Shown piece by piece: positions 7,646 to 17,361 of a DNA stretch of 64,000 nt. A model generated the notes under the pieces. That model was not told the DNA's origin. It ran no database searches and saw only the letters and a list, made by a program, of their open reading frames with translations. Every line of letters begins with the position of its first letter. Within the stretch, counting starts at the first letter, position 1. The translations under genes were made by a program, and so were the position numbers. The DNA comes from Clostridia bacterium. Lineage in GTDB: Bacteria; Bacillota; Clostridia; Oscillospirales; Acutalibacteraceae. The stretch lies in contig JAKSQP010000009.1 in assembly GCA_024404025.1 (NCBI GenBank), positions 1 through 64,000 on the forward strand, in the 5' to 3' direction.

Positions 7646-8487
7646 TATTTGATGTTTACTTTCTTATGCATAATATATGATGTGCCGAAGAAAAGAGCGA
7701 CTGCGTATGCTATATAGCCGAAAACGGGCATCAGCGCAACATAGTTGCCTGAATACGGGTCTGCGCCGATTGCAAGCCCGAATGAGCCGTTATCATACAT
7801 CGCAAGGTCAAACCTGAAGAATTTGTTGAGCGCCGCAAGGAGAATTCCGAAAAGGACTGCAACGGCAACAAAAATGATAACCGCAAAAATAACATTATGC
7901 TTCTGGAAAGGCCTCATGTGCGAGGCTGCGATTGAGAAATAAATCATTGAAACCGTAAGAAGCACGATAATGAAGAAATTCGCAACATAGTAAATCAGAT
8001 ATACTATAAGCATTGATTTAGGAGGAAGAGTAGGCATAAACATATAAAGGAATGTTTCAACCATATTCATATTCTCTTCGCCCACAACATCCATGCTGAC
8101 ATACTGACCGGTGAACGCCATAACAACGGTAAAAACAAGATAGCTGAGAATCATCCATCCGCCGTAAACGATCATCTTTGAACCGAGAAGCTGTTTGCTC
8201 GTTACGGGAAGCGAAAAGCTCAGATAACCCTGCTGGCTGAAAAGCGATTTGTTGAAATCATAAACAACAAAGAAAAGGCTGATAAAAATCAGAAGAAAAG
8301 CAACTATCATTGTGAATGCAACGCCGAGACCGAGAGGAAGCGGCTTCTGCGTTTTATCGCCGATATAAAAAAGCACAATCGATATTGCTTCAAGGATATA
8401 GAAAAGAGGAATGATTCTTGCGCTTGCGAGAAAATCATTTTTAATGAGCTTTCCCATCTTTCCTTTGACTTTAGAATTGCCAGTCAC
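7645..8487 (-). CDS. ABC transporter permease (ABC-2 type)
   Basis: This 280-residue protein has six hydrophobic stretches, the size and pattern of ABC-2 type permeases that pair with a separate ATPase. It begins 17 bases before the end of the ATPase gene (8471), so the two are translationally coupled. An internal Met at residue 11 (MGKLIKNDF) is a possible alternative start. The substrate cannot be told from sequence. Pairs of this sort often export antimicrobial peptides or lipids, or act in stress, but nothing here decides. Confidence 0.88.
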   Translation of the reverse strand: MTGNSKVKGKMGKLIKNDFLASARIIPLFYILEAISIVLFYIGDKTQKPLPLGLGVAFTMIVAFLLIFISLFFVVYDFNKSLFSQQGYLSFSLPVTSKQLLGSKMIVYGGWMILSYLVFTVVMAFTGQYVSMDVVGEENMNMVETFLYMFMPTLPPKSMLIVYLIYYVANFFIIVLLTVSMIYFSIAASHMRPFQKHNVIFAVIIFVAVAVLFGILLAALNKFFRFDLAMYDNGSFGLAIGADPYSGNYVALMPVFGYIAYAVALFFGTSYIMHKKVNIK

Positions 8488-9178
8488 TGCTGAACACCTC
8501 CTTGAATATCTCGTTGATGGTTTTGCCTGCTTCGGTAAGATGCGCAGTTGTGTCCTGCATAAGAAGCTGACCTCTGCCTATCATTATGATCGAATCAAGC
8601 ACTCCTTCAATATCGTGAATCAGATGAGTTGACATAAGAATGGTTGATCCCTCGGGACGGTTTTTAAGGATCGCATCAAGGATAAAATCTCTTGCTGCCG
8701 GGTCAACACCGCCCATAGGCTCATCAAGAATATAAATCTGCGCATTGCGGCACATAACAAGAATCAGCTGAAGCTTTTCCTGCTGACCTTTTGACATTGT
8801 TTTTGCCTTCTGCTTATGAGGAAGCTGGAAAAGGTCAAGCATTTTCATTGCTTTTTCCTTATCAAAATCATCATAGAAATCGGCAATATAGTTAACCGCA
8901 TCATCGGCGGTCATCCAGCTTGCAAGATAAGTTTTTTCGGGAAGATAAGCAACCATGGATTTGCTTACGGGGCCGGGATTGTTGCCGGCAATAACGACCT
9001 CGCCGCTGTAATCGTTGATAAGTCCGGTAAGAATTTTAATAAGCGAGGTTTTGCCGCTTCCGTTAGGTCCGAGCAAACCGATTATCTGACCGCCCTCAAG
9101 CGAAAAAGACACATCGGACAGCACCTTGTGGCTGCCGTATGATTTCGTAAGATTATTTACTGAAATTATCTCAGACAT
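8471..9178 (-). CDS. ABC transporter ATP-binding protein
   Basis: This 235-residue ATPase has Walker A GLLGPNGSGKTSLIK near residue 35, the signature MSKGQQEKLQL (SKGQ form), Walker B IYILDEPMGGVDP and the switch His in MSTHL. It belongs to the group that drives ABC-2 permeases. A GGAGGAAAAA ribosome site precedes the ATG. It opens a minus-strand unit that continues through the permease, nadD-yqeK, rsfS and leuS with overlaps or gaps of 25 bases or less. Confidence 0.95.
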   Translation of the reverse strand: MSEIISVNNLTKSYGSHKVLSDVSFSLEGGQIIGLLGPNGSGKTSLIKILTGLINDYSGEVVIAGNNPGPVSKSMVAYLPEKTYLASWMTADDAVNYIADFYDDFDKEKAMKMLDLFQLPHKQKAKTMSKGQQEKLQLILVMCRNAQIYILDEPMGGVDPAARDFILDAILKNRPEGSTILMSTHLIHDIEGVLDSIIMIGRGQLLMQDTTAHLTEAGKTINEIFKEVFSSDWQF

Positions 9179-9311
9179 TTTTTCCTCCTGTATATTTAAA
9201 GAAATTTTTTCATCACAATCTGATTTATTATATCACCATTAATAACAAAATAAAAGATATATTTTAATAAAATTTAATAATTAATAAAATAATTTGTGAA
9301 TATACAACTGC

Positions 9312-9350
9312 AAAAATAAAAAGCTCTCCGCCGCCGAAGCGGGAGAGAGC
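9312..9350 (-). terminator. Terminator of the 13-gene minus-strand operon
   Basis: On the minus strand, a GC-rich hairpin beginning GCTCTCTCCCGC and ending GCGGAGAGC is followed by TTTTTATTTTTG, eight bases past the last stop codon. Confidence 0.85.
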
Positions 9351-9357
9351 CGTTTTA

Positions 9358-10986
9358 TTAAAAACCGATTTTATCCTTATTTGCAGTATAATATTCAAAA
9401 TATCTCGTTTCCGCAATTTCAACGCTCTTTTTAACTGCGGCTTTTTTCGGCGAGATTTCATTTTTATTTTCTTTGATGTATTTCTCGATTTCATCGTATG
9501 CGGTATCTGCTCTGATAATCTTATCAGAATAAACATCCTCGGGATTATCGCTGATGAACATAATAATGTATGCGGCGTTTTCTCCCTTGAAGCAGATTGA
9601 ATCGCCCTGCTTTCTGTCCGCCGAATGAACCCATTTATCAAGCTCGTTTTCAAAAGTGCCGACGTATACGGTCAGCTCATATTCGGGCGAATTTTCCGAA
9701 AGATATGTTCTGAATGCCTCTTCGGTCATATTTTCCCCGCCGAGTTCTTTATAAATGCCTTCCGCCTCGCTGAACGCATCGTCAACTGCTTTTGATTCAT
9801 CGGAGTCGATTTTAAACGCAAGAATATCTCTGCTATGCGTCACCTCGGGAAGCTCATTCAAGCTTATAAGGCAGTTATAAATCGCTCCTGCAACAACGCC
9901 GGTATCGCCGGCCTTGCGTTCGGAGCTGAATATCCAATCCGCAACCGTGTAACCATAATAATCCGAAATGTCATCATACATAACCTCATAGCTTTCGGTA
10001 TGAACTTTCGGATCAAAGCCATCAGAGTTGACCTCTTTCTTCGCAAAGGCACAAAACTCACTGAAATTCTTTACTTTTTTCGCTTCGTCAACGCTGTTTT
10101 TATTCTCAATCGGAAGAATATTTACTGTTACACTCTTATATTTCTTCGGGGAATTATTAAAAATACCGTCAACAAAGTTTTTTGAATATGATTCAGACTT
10201 GTTCCTGCGAAGGCTATTCGCATAAGCCTCGGCAAAACCGGAAATTATTTCTTTTTTGGCAAACATTGCAAATGTAAGCCCTTCAAAATAGTTGCTCGAA
10301 ATAAAATCATCAAGGCTGTTATAGCCGCCTGTGCTCAATGCCAGATACTCAAAAAACTCCGAGATGCCGTTAAGTGTTTCTTCATCGGGCACAAATCCCT
10401 CTTTGATCGCTTCATCAAAGAGAAAATAGTTTCTTTCGATTTCAGCCGTAAAATCATCTGTCAGCTTCTGCTGCCAAGTTATTTCATCTTTGATATACTT
10501 TTGTGCTGACGGAGCCTTTGAGGGATCAAATCCCGTCAGATTTTGTCCTCTTTCCGATACGGATTTAACGGCTTTTGTAAGCTGATCGATCTCGGTGCGG
10601 TAATAATACAGCGCATATTCCGGCACGGAAAGCTTGTGACCGCCGATTTCAGCGGCAGTTCCGGATTCCCGGCAGGCAGCTTCGGTATCGGCATCGCCCT
10701 GATTAAGCAGATCCGCAAATTCCGCAGGCATACGGCATCCCATATATTCGCCGTATTCTCCGTCCTGCTTTTCGGGAACATAAGCCGTTGTCTGTTCTTT
10801 TTCTTTTTCGGCTTTTTTCTTTTCAACTGCCGGCTTTATAACAAATATTGCAAGCAATATGATTATTGCCGCCGCAAGAACAGAAGCCGAAGCAGCAATA
10901 ATCGCTTTCATTACTTTTTCTTTTTTTCTTTCTTTTTCCCGCTTTATCTGCGATGCGGAAAACTTTTTGCTTTTTTCGCTCACCAC
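9358..10986 (-). CDS. Membrane-anchored parvulin-like (PrsA/SurA-type) protein
   Basis: This 542-residue protein has a Lys/Arg-rich cytoplasmic start, one membrane segment (about residues 25-50) and a long extracellular part. Two stretches, WIFSSERKAGDTGVV (about 358-372) and WVHSADRKQGDSICF (about 475-489), match the characteristic W-shaped core motif of parvulin peptidyl-prolyl isomerases. This suggests two degenerate parvulin units behind a SurA/PrsA-like helical chaperone region. Whether either is catalytic cannot be judged. The start is a GTG preceded by GGAGG at five bases. It lies 12 bases after the DUF6472-like gene and ends the operon. A role in folding exported proteins is inferred. 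Confidence 0.78.
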   Translation of the reverse strand: MVSEKSKKFSASQIKREKERKKEKVMKAIIAASASVLAAAIIILLAIFVIKPAVEKKKAEKEKEQTTAYVPEKQDGEYGEYMGCRMPAEFADLLNQGDADTEAACRESGTAAEIGGHKLSVPEYALYYYRTEIDQLTKAVKSVSERGQNLTGFDPSKAPSAQKYIKDEITWQQKLTDDFTAEIERNYFLFDEAIKEGFVPDEETLNGISEFFEYLALSTGGYNSLDDFISSNYFEGLTFAMFAKKEIISGFAEAYANSLRRNKSESYSKNFVDGIFNNSPKKYKSVTVNILPIENKNSVDEAKKVKNFSEFCAFAKKEVNSDGFDPKVHTESYEVMYDDISDYYGYTVADWIFSSERKAGDTGVVAGAIYNCLISLNELPEVTHSRDILAFKIDSDESKAVDDAFSEAEGIYKELGGENMTEEAFRTYLSENSPEYELTVYVGTFENELDKWVHSADRKQGDSICFKGENAAYIIMFISDNPEDVYSDKIIRADTAYDEIEKYIKENKNEISPKKAAVKKSVEIAETRYFEYYTANKDKIGF

Positions 10987-10998
10987 GGTTTCCTCCGT

Positions 10999-11178
10999 TC
11001 AGTTCTGTTTTCTGACCACTTTATATTCATCATACGGATCAAAATACGGACAATCGAATGAGCCGCCCTGAAGGAATCTGTATAATTCATCCTCGTCAAG
11101 ATTTATGCGGCATACATAGCATTCATATTCTTCATCGTAATCATAATAAGCACAGTTTTCACAGTTTCCCGATGCCAT
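10999..11178 (-). CDS. Cys-rich acidic microprotein, DUF6472-like
   Basis: This 59-residue protein starts MASGNCENCAYYDYDEEYEC and ends DEYKVVRKQN. It has Cys at positions 6, 9, 20, 23 and 43. The CxxC pairs, a run of acidic and aromatic residues and a CPYFDPYDEY block fit the small DUF6472 family of Clostridia, recalled from memory and not searched. A zinc or iron site is plausible. Its ATG lies 12 bases after the folK stop, with a GAAGGTGA ribosome site upstream, and it is followed 12 bases later by the parvulin-like gene, so it is a real operon member. Confidence 0.82.
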   Translation of the reverse strand: MASGNCENCAYYDYDEEYECYVCRINLDEDELYRFLQGGSFDCPYFDPYDEYKVVRKQN

Positions 11179-11190
11179 ATATTCACCTTC

Positions 11191-11691
11191 TCAATAGATG
11201 GGGATAATAATCTCTCTTTCAGTCTTATCGACTCCGTCCATTCCGACTTCACGCAGATGAGGCCCGAAAAACATTCCGGGAGCTCTTCCTGACGGATACA
11301 AATCAAGCATCGGAGCCATAACAAATGCCCTTTCGAGAGTTCTCGGATGCGGAAGAGTAAGCTCAAAGGTTTCGCTCTTGCATCCTTCATAAAGAATCAG
11401 ATCAAGGTCAATTATTCTCGGACCGTTTTTTTCTGTTCTGACCCTGCCCATAGCCGCTTCGATTCCCAGGCACTGGCCGAGAAGCACCTGCGGGGAAACC
11501 GACGCATCAACAAGCAATGCAGCGTTCAGAAATCTGTCCTGGTCGGTTTTGCCGACGGGATCCGTTTCGTAAACGGAAGAAGCCTTGAGAAGCTTTATTC
11601 CGTCAATTCTCGCAAGGGCTCTGACTGCCGCATTGAGATTTTCAATTTTGTTGCCCATATTTGAGCCGAGTGCAATTACCGCTTCGCTCAT
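11191..11691 (-). CDS. folK: 6-hydroxymethyl-7,8-dihydropterin pyrophosphokinase
   Basis: This 166-residue HPPK transfers pyrophosphate from ATP to 6-hydroxymethyl-dihydropterin, one step before dihydropteroate synthase. Visible family motifs are ALGSNMGNKIENL at the N-terminus, YETDPVGKTDQDRFLN and GPRIIDLDLILYEG, with the two metal-binding Asp residues in the last. Its start overlaps the folB stop by four bases. Length and motifs are normal. Confidence 0.97.
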   Translation of the reverse strand: MSEAVIALGSNMGNKIENLNAAVRALARIDGIKLLKASSVYETDPVGKTDQDRFLNAALLVDASVSPQVLLGQCLGIEAAMGRVRTEKNGPRIIDLDLILYEGCKSETFELTLPHPRTLERAFVMAPMLDLYPSGRAPGMFFGPHLREVGMDGVDKTEREIIIPIY

Positions 11692-12065
11692 TTTTCTCCG
11701 TTTCCCTTTCTTTCTCTGAATATTTCAACGCCGACATAGCCGAAATCCGCCTTTATCGGCGCTTCGGGCTTTTTCAGAAGAATCCGCAGAGCCTGAATTT
11801 TTTCAAAGCGTTCAAAAAGTCCGTCTGCAACTCTCTGCGCCGCTCTTTCAAGCAGGTCGTCCTTTTGAAAAGTAAAGATTTTTACTGTTTCCTTGATGAT
11901 TTTTGCATAGCTGACAGTATCATCAACATCATCCGAAGCGCAGGGGACGGAAATATCAACAAAGGCATCAATATCAAAAATGAAATTCTGACCGTTGATT
12001 TTTTCTTCCTCGTTCACTCCGTGATACGCAAATACTTTTAAATCTCTTATAAGAATTTTATCCAT
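11688..12065 (-). CDS. folB: Dihydroneopterin aldolase
   Basis: This 125-residue enzyme converts dihydroneopterin to 6-hydroxymethyl-dihydropterin and glycolaldehyde. The family start IRDLKVFAYHGVNEEEKINGQ and the later DDTVSYAKIIKE block are clear. The C-terminal KPEAPIKADFGYVGVEIFR also fits. It sits between folP (14-base gap) and folK (four-base overlap). Confidence 0.96.
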   Translation of the reverse strand: MDKILIRDLKVFAYHGVNEEEKINGQNFIFDIDAFVDISVPCASDDVDDTVSYAKIIKETVKIFTFQKDDLLERAAQRVADGLFERFEKIQALRILLKKPEAPIKADFGYVGVEIFRERKGNGEK

Positions 12066-12079
12066 TGCTTCCTCCGTTT

Positions 12080-12904
12080 TCAGCGCCTGAATATTGCATC
12101 CGCAACCCTTGCGCCCTGAACTGCCGAATAAACATCATGCGCTCTGATTATATCGGCTCCGCCCGAAATTGCCGCAGCATGAGCCGCAACCGTTCCGGAA
12201 TCACGCTTTTCGCCCGTTTCTTCGCCCGAAAGCATACCGATAAATCTTTTTCTTGACGCTCCGATAAGCAGGGCGGCATCGCTGAATTTAAGCCATTGAG
12301 CGTTTGCGATAAGCTCAATATCATCTTCTCTCGTTTTACCGAATCCTATTCCCGGATCAAAACAGAGCTGCTTTCTCGGCAGACCTGCATCAGCCGCCTT
12401 CTGCATACATTCAATGAAGAAATTTCTTACATCCGAAACAACGCCGTTTTCATATTGCGAAGCATTATTCGCATCCTGCGGAGCGTGCATAACAACATAT
12501 CCGGCTCCGGATTTTTTTGCGATTTCCGCCATTTCGGGATTAAATTTTCCGCTGACATCATTGATTATCGAAACGCCGCAGCTGATTGCCGCTTCGGCAA
12601 CCGCAGGATAGAATGTATCAACCGAAAGAGGAATATCAAGCTTTCCTTTCAGAATTTCAAAGGCAGGCAGAATTCTTTCAAGTTCTTCCTTTTCGGAAAG
12701 AATATCCGCTCCCGGTCTTGTTGAATTGGCACCTATATCAATAATATCCGCTCCGAGCCGCCTCATTTCGAGGGCGTGGCCAAGCGCTTTTTCGGGAGTG
12801 TTGTATTTTCCGCCGTCGGAAAAGGAATCGGGGGTATAATTCAGAATACCCATAATATATGTTTTTCTGCCGAGCGGCATTGAATATTTTCCTGCGCAGA
12901 ACAT
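12080..12904 (-). CDS. folP: Dihydropteroate synthase
   Basis: This 274-residue TIM barrel joins p-aminobenzoate to the pterin pyrophosphate; it is the sulfonamide target. Motifs include MGILNYTPDSFSDGGKY near the N-terminus, DIIDIGANSTRPGA, LSVDTF, INDVSG and GASRKRFIGML. It starts on the last base of the folE stop codon, a one-base overlap that implies coupled translation. Nothing is missing. Confidence 0.97.
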   Translation of the reverse strand: MFCAGKYSMPLGRKTYIMGILNYTPDSFSDGGKYNTPEKALGHALEMRRLGADIIDIGANSTRPGADILSEKEELERILPAFEILKGKLDIPLSVDTFYPAVAEAAISCGVSIINDVSGKFNPEMAEIAKKSGAGYVVMHAPQDANNASQYENGVVSDVRNFFIECMQKAADAGLPRKQLCFDPGIGFGKTREDDIELIANAQWLKFSDAALLIGASRKRFIGMLSGEETGEKRDSGTVAAHAAAISGGADIIRAHDVYSAVQGARVADAIFRR

Positions 12905-13491
12905 TACTGTCTTCCTCCGGTCAGAAGCGAAAGAGCCTCCGCTCTTGTTTTTGAATCGCTTTGCATAATACCTCTTAAAGCCGAGGTCCTTGTCTGCGCT
13001 CCCGAAGCTCTTGCGCCCCTCATCGTCATGCAGAGATGCTCTGCTTCAACAACAACCGCAACTCCCATCGGATGAAGGCTCTCGTTGAGAAAATCCGCAA
13101 TCTGCATAGTGAGCCTTTCCTGAAGCTGCGGACGCTTGGCATAGCAATCAACTATTCTTGCAAGCTTTGAAAGACCGATAACCTTTCCGTCAGACGGAAT
13201 ATACGCTATATGAGCCTTGCCGACAAACGGCAGAAGATGATGCTCGCACATTGAATACAGAGGAATATCTCTGACAATGACCATTTCTCCGCTGCCCTCA
13301 TCAAAAAGCTTGAGATGCCTTGCAGGGTCATCCGAAATGCCCGAAAAAATCTCCTCATACATTCTCGCAACTCTCGCAGGGGTTTCAACAAGTCCGGCTC
13401 TGTCCGGATCTTCTCCGACGGCAATGAGAATTTCTCTGACCGCCGCCTCAATTCTTTCCTTATCCACGGTTAAACTTCCTTTCTGTTTCAT
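12904..13491 (-). CDS. folE: GTP cyclohydrolase I
   Basis: This 195-residue enzyme opens the folate pathway by turning GTP into dihydroneopterin triphosphate. The zinc and active-site block [20 protein letters not shown] and the C-terminal [19 protein letters not shown] are present, which marks the type I zinc enzyme. It overlaps the upstream transglutaminase gene by four bases (ATGA). With folP, folB and folK it gives four consecutive pathway steps; pabA/B and folC are not in the window. Confidence 0.97.
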   Translation of the reverse strand: MKQKGSLTVDKERIEAAVREILIAVGEDPDRAGLVETPARVARMYEEIFSGISDDPARHLKLFDEGSGEMVIVRDIPLYSMCEHHLLPFVGKAHIAYIPSDGKVIGLSKLARIVDCYAKRPQLQERLTMQIADFLNESLHPMGVAVVVEAEHLCMTMRGARASGAQTRTSALRGIMQSDSKTRAEALSLLTGGRQ

Positions 13492-14609
13492 TCCACGATG
13501 ATCGTGAGAATATTCTGCATTTCATTTTCGTAATATCTCATCATATCCGTGGATATTTTTTTACCGGTGGATTTTTTTACATCGGTAAGTATATTATAAA
13601 TTTCACCGTTTTTGATAAGATTTGAAACTGCGGATTTATAAAGCTTTCTGCTTGCAAATCTTATCTGAACATATTTTTCTCCGTTTTTAACGCATTCCGC
13701 CGTTTTCTCTTTCAGGATCTTCTTTTCCGCCGTTCCGAAAGAGGTGAAATAAAGTCCTTTTTTTATATAATAATTTTCTTCATCCGAAAAGCAATTAAAA
13801 TCATAAGAGAAATCCGTATGCGAAACATCTATCATTTCATCGCTGACATTGAAATATGAATACATACGCATTTTCATTCCGTTATCATTGACCGGATCAT
13901 CCCATGTGCAGTCCACATGATAAAATTTTCCGTTGATTTTAACGGCATTCCACATGTGAGAAGATGTTTCGTTTTTCTGGCTCGTTGCCTTGCCGCAGAC
14001 TATTCCGTTTTCTATTCCGACCTCATCAAGCAGAAGCTTTGCCGCCTTTGAATATCCTTCGCACGCCGCTTTCTTGTTGACAAGAGCGCCGTATGAGGAT
14101 GAATACGAATAATCCTTTTCTTTGATTTTATAATCGCAGTGATCTATTATATAATCGTGAATTTCAAGCTCTGTCTGCCATTCGTCAGACGGATCTGAAA
14201 GGCTGTCAATAACTTTTTTCTTGATATTTTCAAGCTCTCTTGCCTCCCTGCGGTATTCCTGCTTATCCATAATATAATCAACGGAAAAATAATCGGTCAG
14301 GAATCCGGAGGTAACGGAGCATTTTCTGCCGAGGAAAAACAGATCGGGATTATCATAGAGCAATGCCATAAAAACATTATCGAGCTGATCGCCCGTAAGA
14401 TAAGGCACTCTGATTTTCTGCGGCATATCGTAAATATCGTCAAGCACGCAGTCATAGGCACGCTTTTCGGTTTTGTCAAGCTCGCCGTAATAGAACTTAT
14501 ACGGGCTTCCGTTTTCGGAAGGCCCGCCGATGATATGCGAATCATAGGCATAATAAATTGCAAAAACGGCAATGCAGACTGCGATAAGACCGTAAAATTT
14601 CTTTTTCAT
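13488..14609 (-). CDS. Membrane-anchored transglutaminase-like protein
   Basis: This 373-residue protein has an N-terminal membrane segment (residues 5-22) and an extracellular transglutaminase-fold domain in its middle third. The triad is visible: Cys in [20 protein letters not shown], His in [12 protein letters not shown] and Asp in [11 protein letters not shown]. Proteins of this group are cysteine proteases or amidases at the cell surface; the true substrate is unknown. It lies 18 bases after the LCP-like gene and overlaps folE by four bases. Confidence 0.88.
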   Translation of the reverse strand: MKKKFYGLIAVCIAVFAIYYAYDSHIIGGPSENGSPYKFYYGELDKTEKRAYDCVLDDIYDMPQKIRVPYLTGDQLDNVFMALLYDNPDLFFLGRKCSVTSGFLTDYFSVDYIMDKQEYRREARELENIKKKVIDSLSDPSDEWQTELEIHDYIIDHCDYKIKEKDYSYSSSYGALVNKKAACEGYSKAAKLLLDEVGIENGIVCGKATSQKNETSSHMWNAVKINGKFYHVDCTWDDPVNDNGMKMRMYSYFNVSDEMIDVSHTDFSYDFNCFSDEENYYIKKGLYFTSFGTAEKKILKEKTAECVKNGEKYVQIRFASRKLYKSAVSNLIKNGEIYNILTDVKKSTGKKISTDMMRYYENEMQNILTIIVE

Positions 14610-14627
14610 AAATTATCCTTTCGGCGT

Positions 14628-15506
14628 TTACTCAGCAAGCTCTGAAGGTACTGAAACAATATCAATGCTTCCGATTCCGCTTTCCATTAAAGCTTTAACA
14701 TCAGCATCGTGAGATGAAAAATCAACGATTGAAATATTCGTTATCATCGAATTTGAGATTTTTGAAAAGATATTGCTTCTTTTTTCAACATATTTTTCCG
14801 AAAAAAGATTTTTCAGAAAATCTCCGAATATCTTTGACTGCGACCTCGGCCCCTCATATTCGGTCACTCCGAGGTAGCGCAAATATCTGAAGAGAGTATC
14901 GCCTTTCATATTCTGCATTCCCCTGACGAGAATTGTGTTGAATTCTTCGCTTTTATATTCGATCTGCTCGGGAACATTTATCTGAACTCCTCCAAGATAA
15001 TTCACGAGCGCTTTGAAATTCTCATCCGATGCGCCGATATATTTATCAATTTCAAGGCCCGAATATGCTTTCATTGCGGCAACAAGCTCTTTTTCACCGG
15101 ACTTTGCATAAATATCCTCAAAGGTTACGCCCTTGCCGCCGATCGTGAGGATAGATTCCGGATTGACCGTGCAGATCGAAAAGCGTGCTTCCGGCATCTG
15201 CACTCTGACAAGCCATATAAATCTCATTTCGCTTCTGTCCTTTGAAGCGACCCACAGAAAATAGATTTTATCGGAATCCGAAACAGAGGCTTTAACGGCA
15301 TTTTCCTGCCTGTCCGCCTTGGTTTCGGCATCGCCCCCGATTGCCGCCCGGATATTGAAATCGTTTTTGCCGAGAATCGCAGCAAGCGACAGCGCAAGCA
15401 CAACAGCCGCACCAACGGCAAAAACGGTTATGAATTTTTTTGTCTTTACCTTTGCAGATTGTTTTTCAGTCATAAAGCTGACCTTTTTTCTGCCGAAAAC
15501 AGACAT
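14628..15506 (-). CDS. Divergent LytR-CpsA-Psr (LCP)-like membrane protein
   Basis: This 292-residue protein has one membrane segment near the N-terminus. The region AYSGLEIDKYIGASDENFKA followed by LVNYLGGVQINVP matches the LCP core, where these enzymes attach glycopolymers to peptidoglycan. The usual SxPRD motif reads TVNPES, so its Arg is missing, and the later GDxxRxxRQ stretch reads YEGPRSQSKI. Catalytic ability is therefore doubtful. The ATG at 15506 is chosen because GGAGTGAG lies six bases upstream; an in-frame extension upstream would run into the GH13 gene. It starts four bases after the GH13 stop. Confidence 0.78.
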   Translation of the reverse strand: MSVFGRKKVSFMTEKQSAKVKTKKFITVFAVGAAVVLALSLAAILGKNDFNIRAAIGGDAETKADRQENAVKASVSDSDKIYFLWVASKDRSEMRFIWLVRVQMPEARFSICTVNPESILTIGGKGVTFEDIYAKSGEKELVAAMKAYSGLEIDKYIGASDENFKALVNYLGGVQINVPEQIEYKSEEFNTILVRGMQNMKGDTLFRYLRYLGVTEYEGPRSQSKIFGDFLKNLFSEKYVEKRSNIFSKISNSMITNISIVDFSSHDADVKALMESGIGSIDIVSVPSELAE

Positions 15507-15510
15507 AATC

Positions 15511-17361
15511 TCACTCCAAAATAAGAATTGCCGCACTTTCCGCATCAAGATGCAGAATCTTTCCCCCAACCGGTTCTCCCGTCAAGGCTTTCCAGCCTTC
15601 TTCGGGCAGAATGTAATCAATCGGATGGCTGTTTCTGTTTGCCACCGTCATAATACTCTCTCTGCCTGTTCTTTTATATGCAACGCAGCCGAGAACCGAC
15701 GAAACCGGCTCGAATGCACCGTCTTTGAATACCTCGTATTTCTTTCTCAATCCGCCGAGAAATCTGTAATGTTCAAGAATATCATTATCCTCTTTTCCCC
15801 ACGGAAAACATCCCCTGTTAAACGGATCTTCTCCGCCTTCGGTGCCTGCCTCATCGCCGTAATAGATGCAGGGAACGCCGGGAAGAGTAAACTGCATTGA
15901 AGAAATGAGCATAAGCAGTTTTTTTCCTCTGCGGTATTCTTCCTCCGTCAGACCGCCCTCATATCTTTCAAGATAGCTTGATTCATAATTGCCGAGCGTT
16001 GCAAGTCTGTTGAGCACCCGGCATGTGTCGTGAGTGCCGATATGATTCATAAGTGTATCAACCGACGGCTTCGGATAATTTTCGCAGATCGTTTCTATTT
16101 TTTCGTTGAAGCCCTCCGCTATGCCCGTTATTGCAAAATCAATCAGCGCATTCGCAAATGGATAATTCATAACGGAATCAAGCTGCGCACCCTCAAGGTA
16201 TCTTCGCCTGCTGCCGTAGCTGATTTTATTTGACGCATCCTCCCAGACTTCTCCGAGAATAAAGGCGTCTTTCTTTTCTTTTCTGACCGCAGCACGCAGA
16301 GAATCAAGAAATTTATCCGGAAGCTCATCGGCAACATCAAGCCTCCAGCCGGAAGCTCCTGCCCTGAGCCATCTGCGCAGAATGCCGTTTTCGCCTGCCG
16401 TATATTCTATATAGCCGTCATTTTCTTCGTCGATTTCCGGAAGGATGTCAACATCCCACCAGCAATCGTATTTATCGGGGAATTCTTTGAATCTGTACCA
16501 TTGAAAATACGGGGAATTTTTATCGTTATAAGCTCCCGAATTTCCGTATCTTTTTTCTTTATTGAAATAAACGCTGTCAGCGCCCGTATGGCTGAAAACG
16601 CCGTCAATGATTATTCTGATTCCGCGCTTTTCCGCATCTGCACAGAGAGCTCTGAAATCCTCTTCATCGCCGAGCAGAGCGTCTATGCTTTCATAATCTG
16701 CCGTGTCATATCTGTGGTTTGACTGCGCAGAGAATATCGGGTTGAGATAGATGCAGCCTATTCCGAGCGACTCAAGATAGCCGAGCTTGCTTCTGATCCC
16801 CTCAAGATCGCCTTGAAAGAAATCATATTCCGTAATTTTTCCGCCGGAATCGGGCTTCCACATCGGTTTTGAGCCCCAGTCGCTGCGAATAATTCTGTCT
16901 GCCGGAATATTCTTCTTTTTTTTGCCGGAAAAACAGAATCTGTCGGGAAAAATCTGATAAATGACCGAGCCTTTTATCCAATCGGGAGTAACGAAATCAC
17001 CCGAATAAACGGTGAGCTGAAAATTTTCTCCGTCAGGCGAGATTCTGCCCGATGAATCCTTCGCCTTTGTTACGGCATTGTCGCCGAAAGCGGTTTTCAG
17101 AATAAAACGATACCAATAAAGTCCGCTTTTTTTCGCAACGAAATCAACATTCCACCATTCTTCGCTTTCGCCTTCCATCCTCTCCCATTCCATCGGGATA
17201 AGCTTTTTTTCTCCCGCATCGGATGAAACGGAAAGAAAAGCATAAGAGCATTGAAGACTTCTCGGAAGAATGATTCTGAAAACGATTCTTTTGCCTTCCG
17301 GAACCGCACCGAATTCCGATTTATGATATTTTAACCTTGAATTGAAGGGAATATAGTCCAT
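15511..17361 (-). CDS. GH13 alpha-glucan hydrolase (neopullulanase/cyclomaltodextrinase-like)
   Basis: This 616-residue enzyme has an N-terminal beta-sandwich (about 1-130), as in maltogenic amylases and neopullulanases, then the GH13 barrel and a C-terminal beta domain. Catalytic residues are the Asp in GWRLDVADELP, the Glu in ILGEVWEDA and the Asp in HIGTHDTCR. Region I reads IIIDGVFSHTG. There is no signal peptide, so it probably acts on imported maltodextrins or internal glycogen. A GAGGGT site eight bases before the ATG supports this start although the gene overlaps the small upstream gene by 31 bases. Confidence 0.93.
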   Translation of the reverse strand: MDYIPFNSRLKYHKSEFGAVPEGKRIVFRIILPRSLQCSYAFLSVSSDAGEKKLIPMEWERMEGESEEWWNVDFVAKKSGLYWYRFILKTAFGDNAVTKAKDSSGRISPDGENFQLTVYSGDFVTPDWIKGSVIYQIFPDRFCFSGKKKKNIPADRIIRSDWGSKPMWKPDSGGKITEYDFFQGDLEGIRSKLGYLESLGIGCIYLNPIFSAQSNHRYDTADYESIDALLGDEEDFRALCADAEKRGIRIIIDGVFSHTGADSVYFNKEKRYGNSGAYNDKNSPYFQWYRFKEFPDKYDCWWDVDILPEIDEENDGYIEYTAGENGILRRWLRAGASGWRLDVADELPDKFLDSLRAAVRKEKKDAFILGEVWEDASNKISYGSRRRYLEGAQLDSVMNYPFANALIDFAITGIAEGFNEKIETICENYPKPSVDTLMNHIGTHDTCRVLNRLATLGNYESSYLERYEGGLTEEEYRRGKKLLMLISSMQFTLPGVPCIYYGDEAGTEGGEDPFNRGCFPWGKEDNDILEHYRFLGGLRKKYEVFKDGAFEPVSSVLGCVAYKRTGRESIMTVANRNSHPIDYILPEEGWKALTGEPVGGKILHLDAESAAILILE

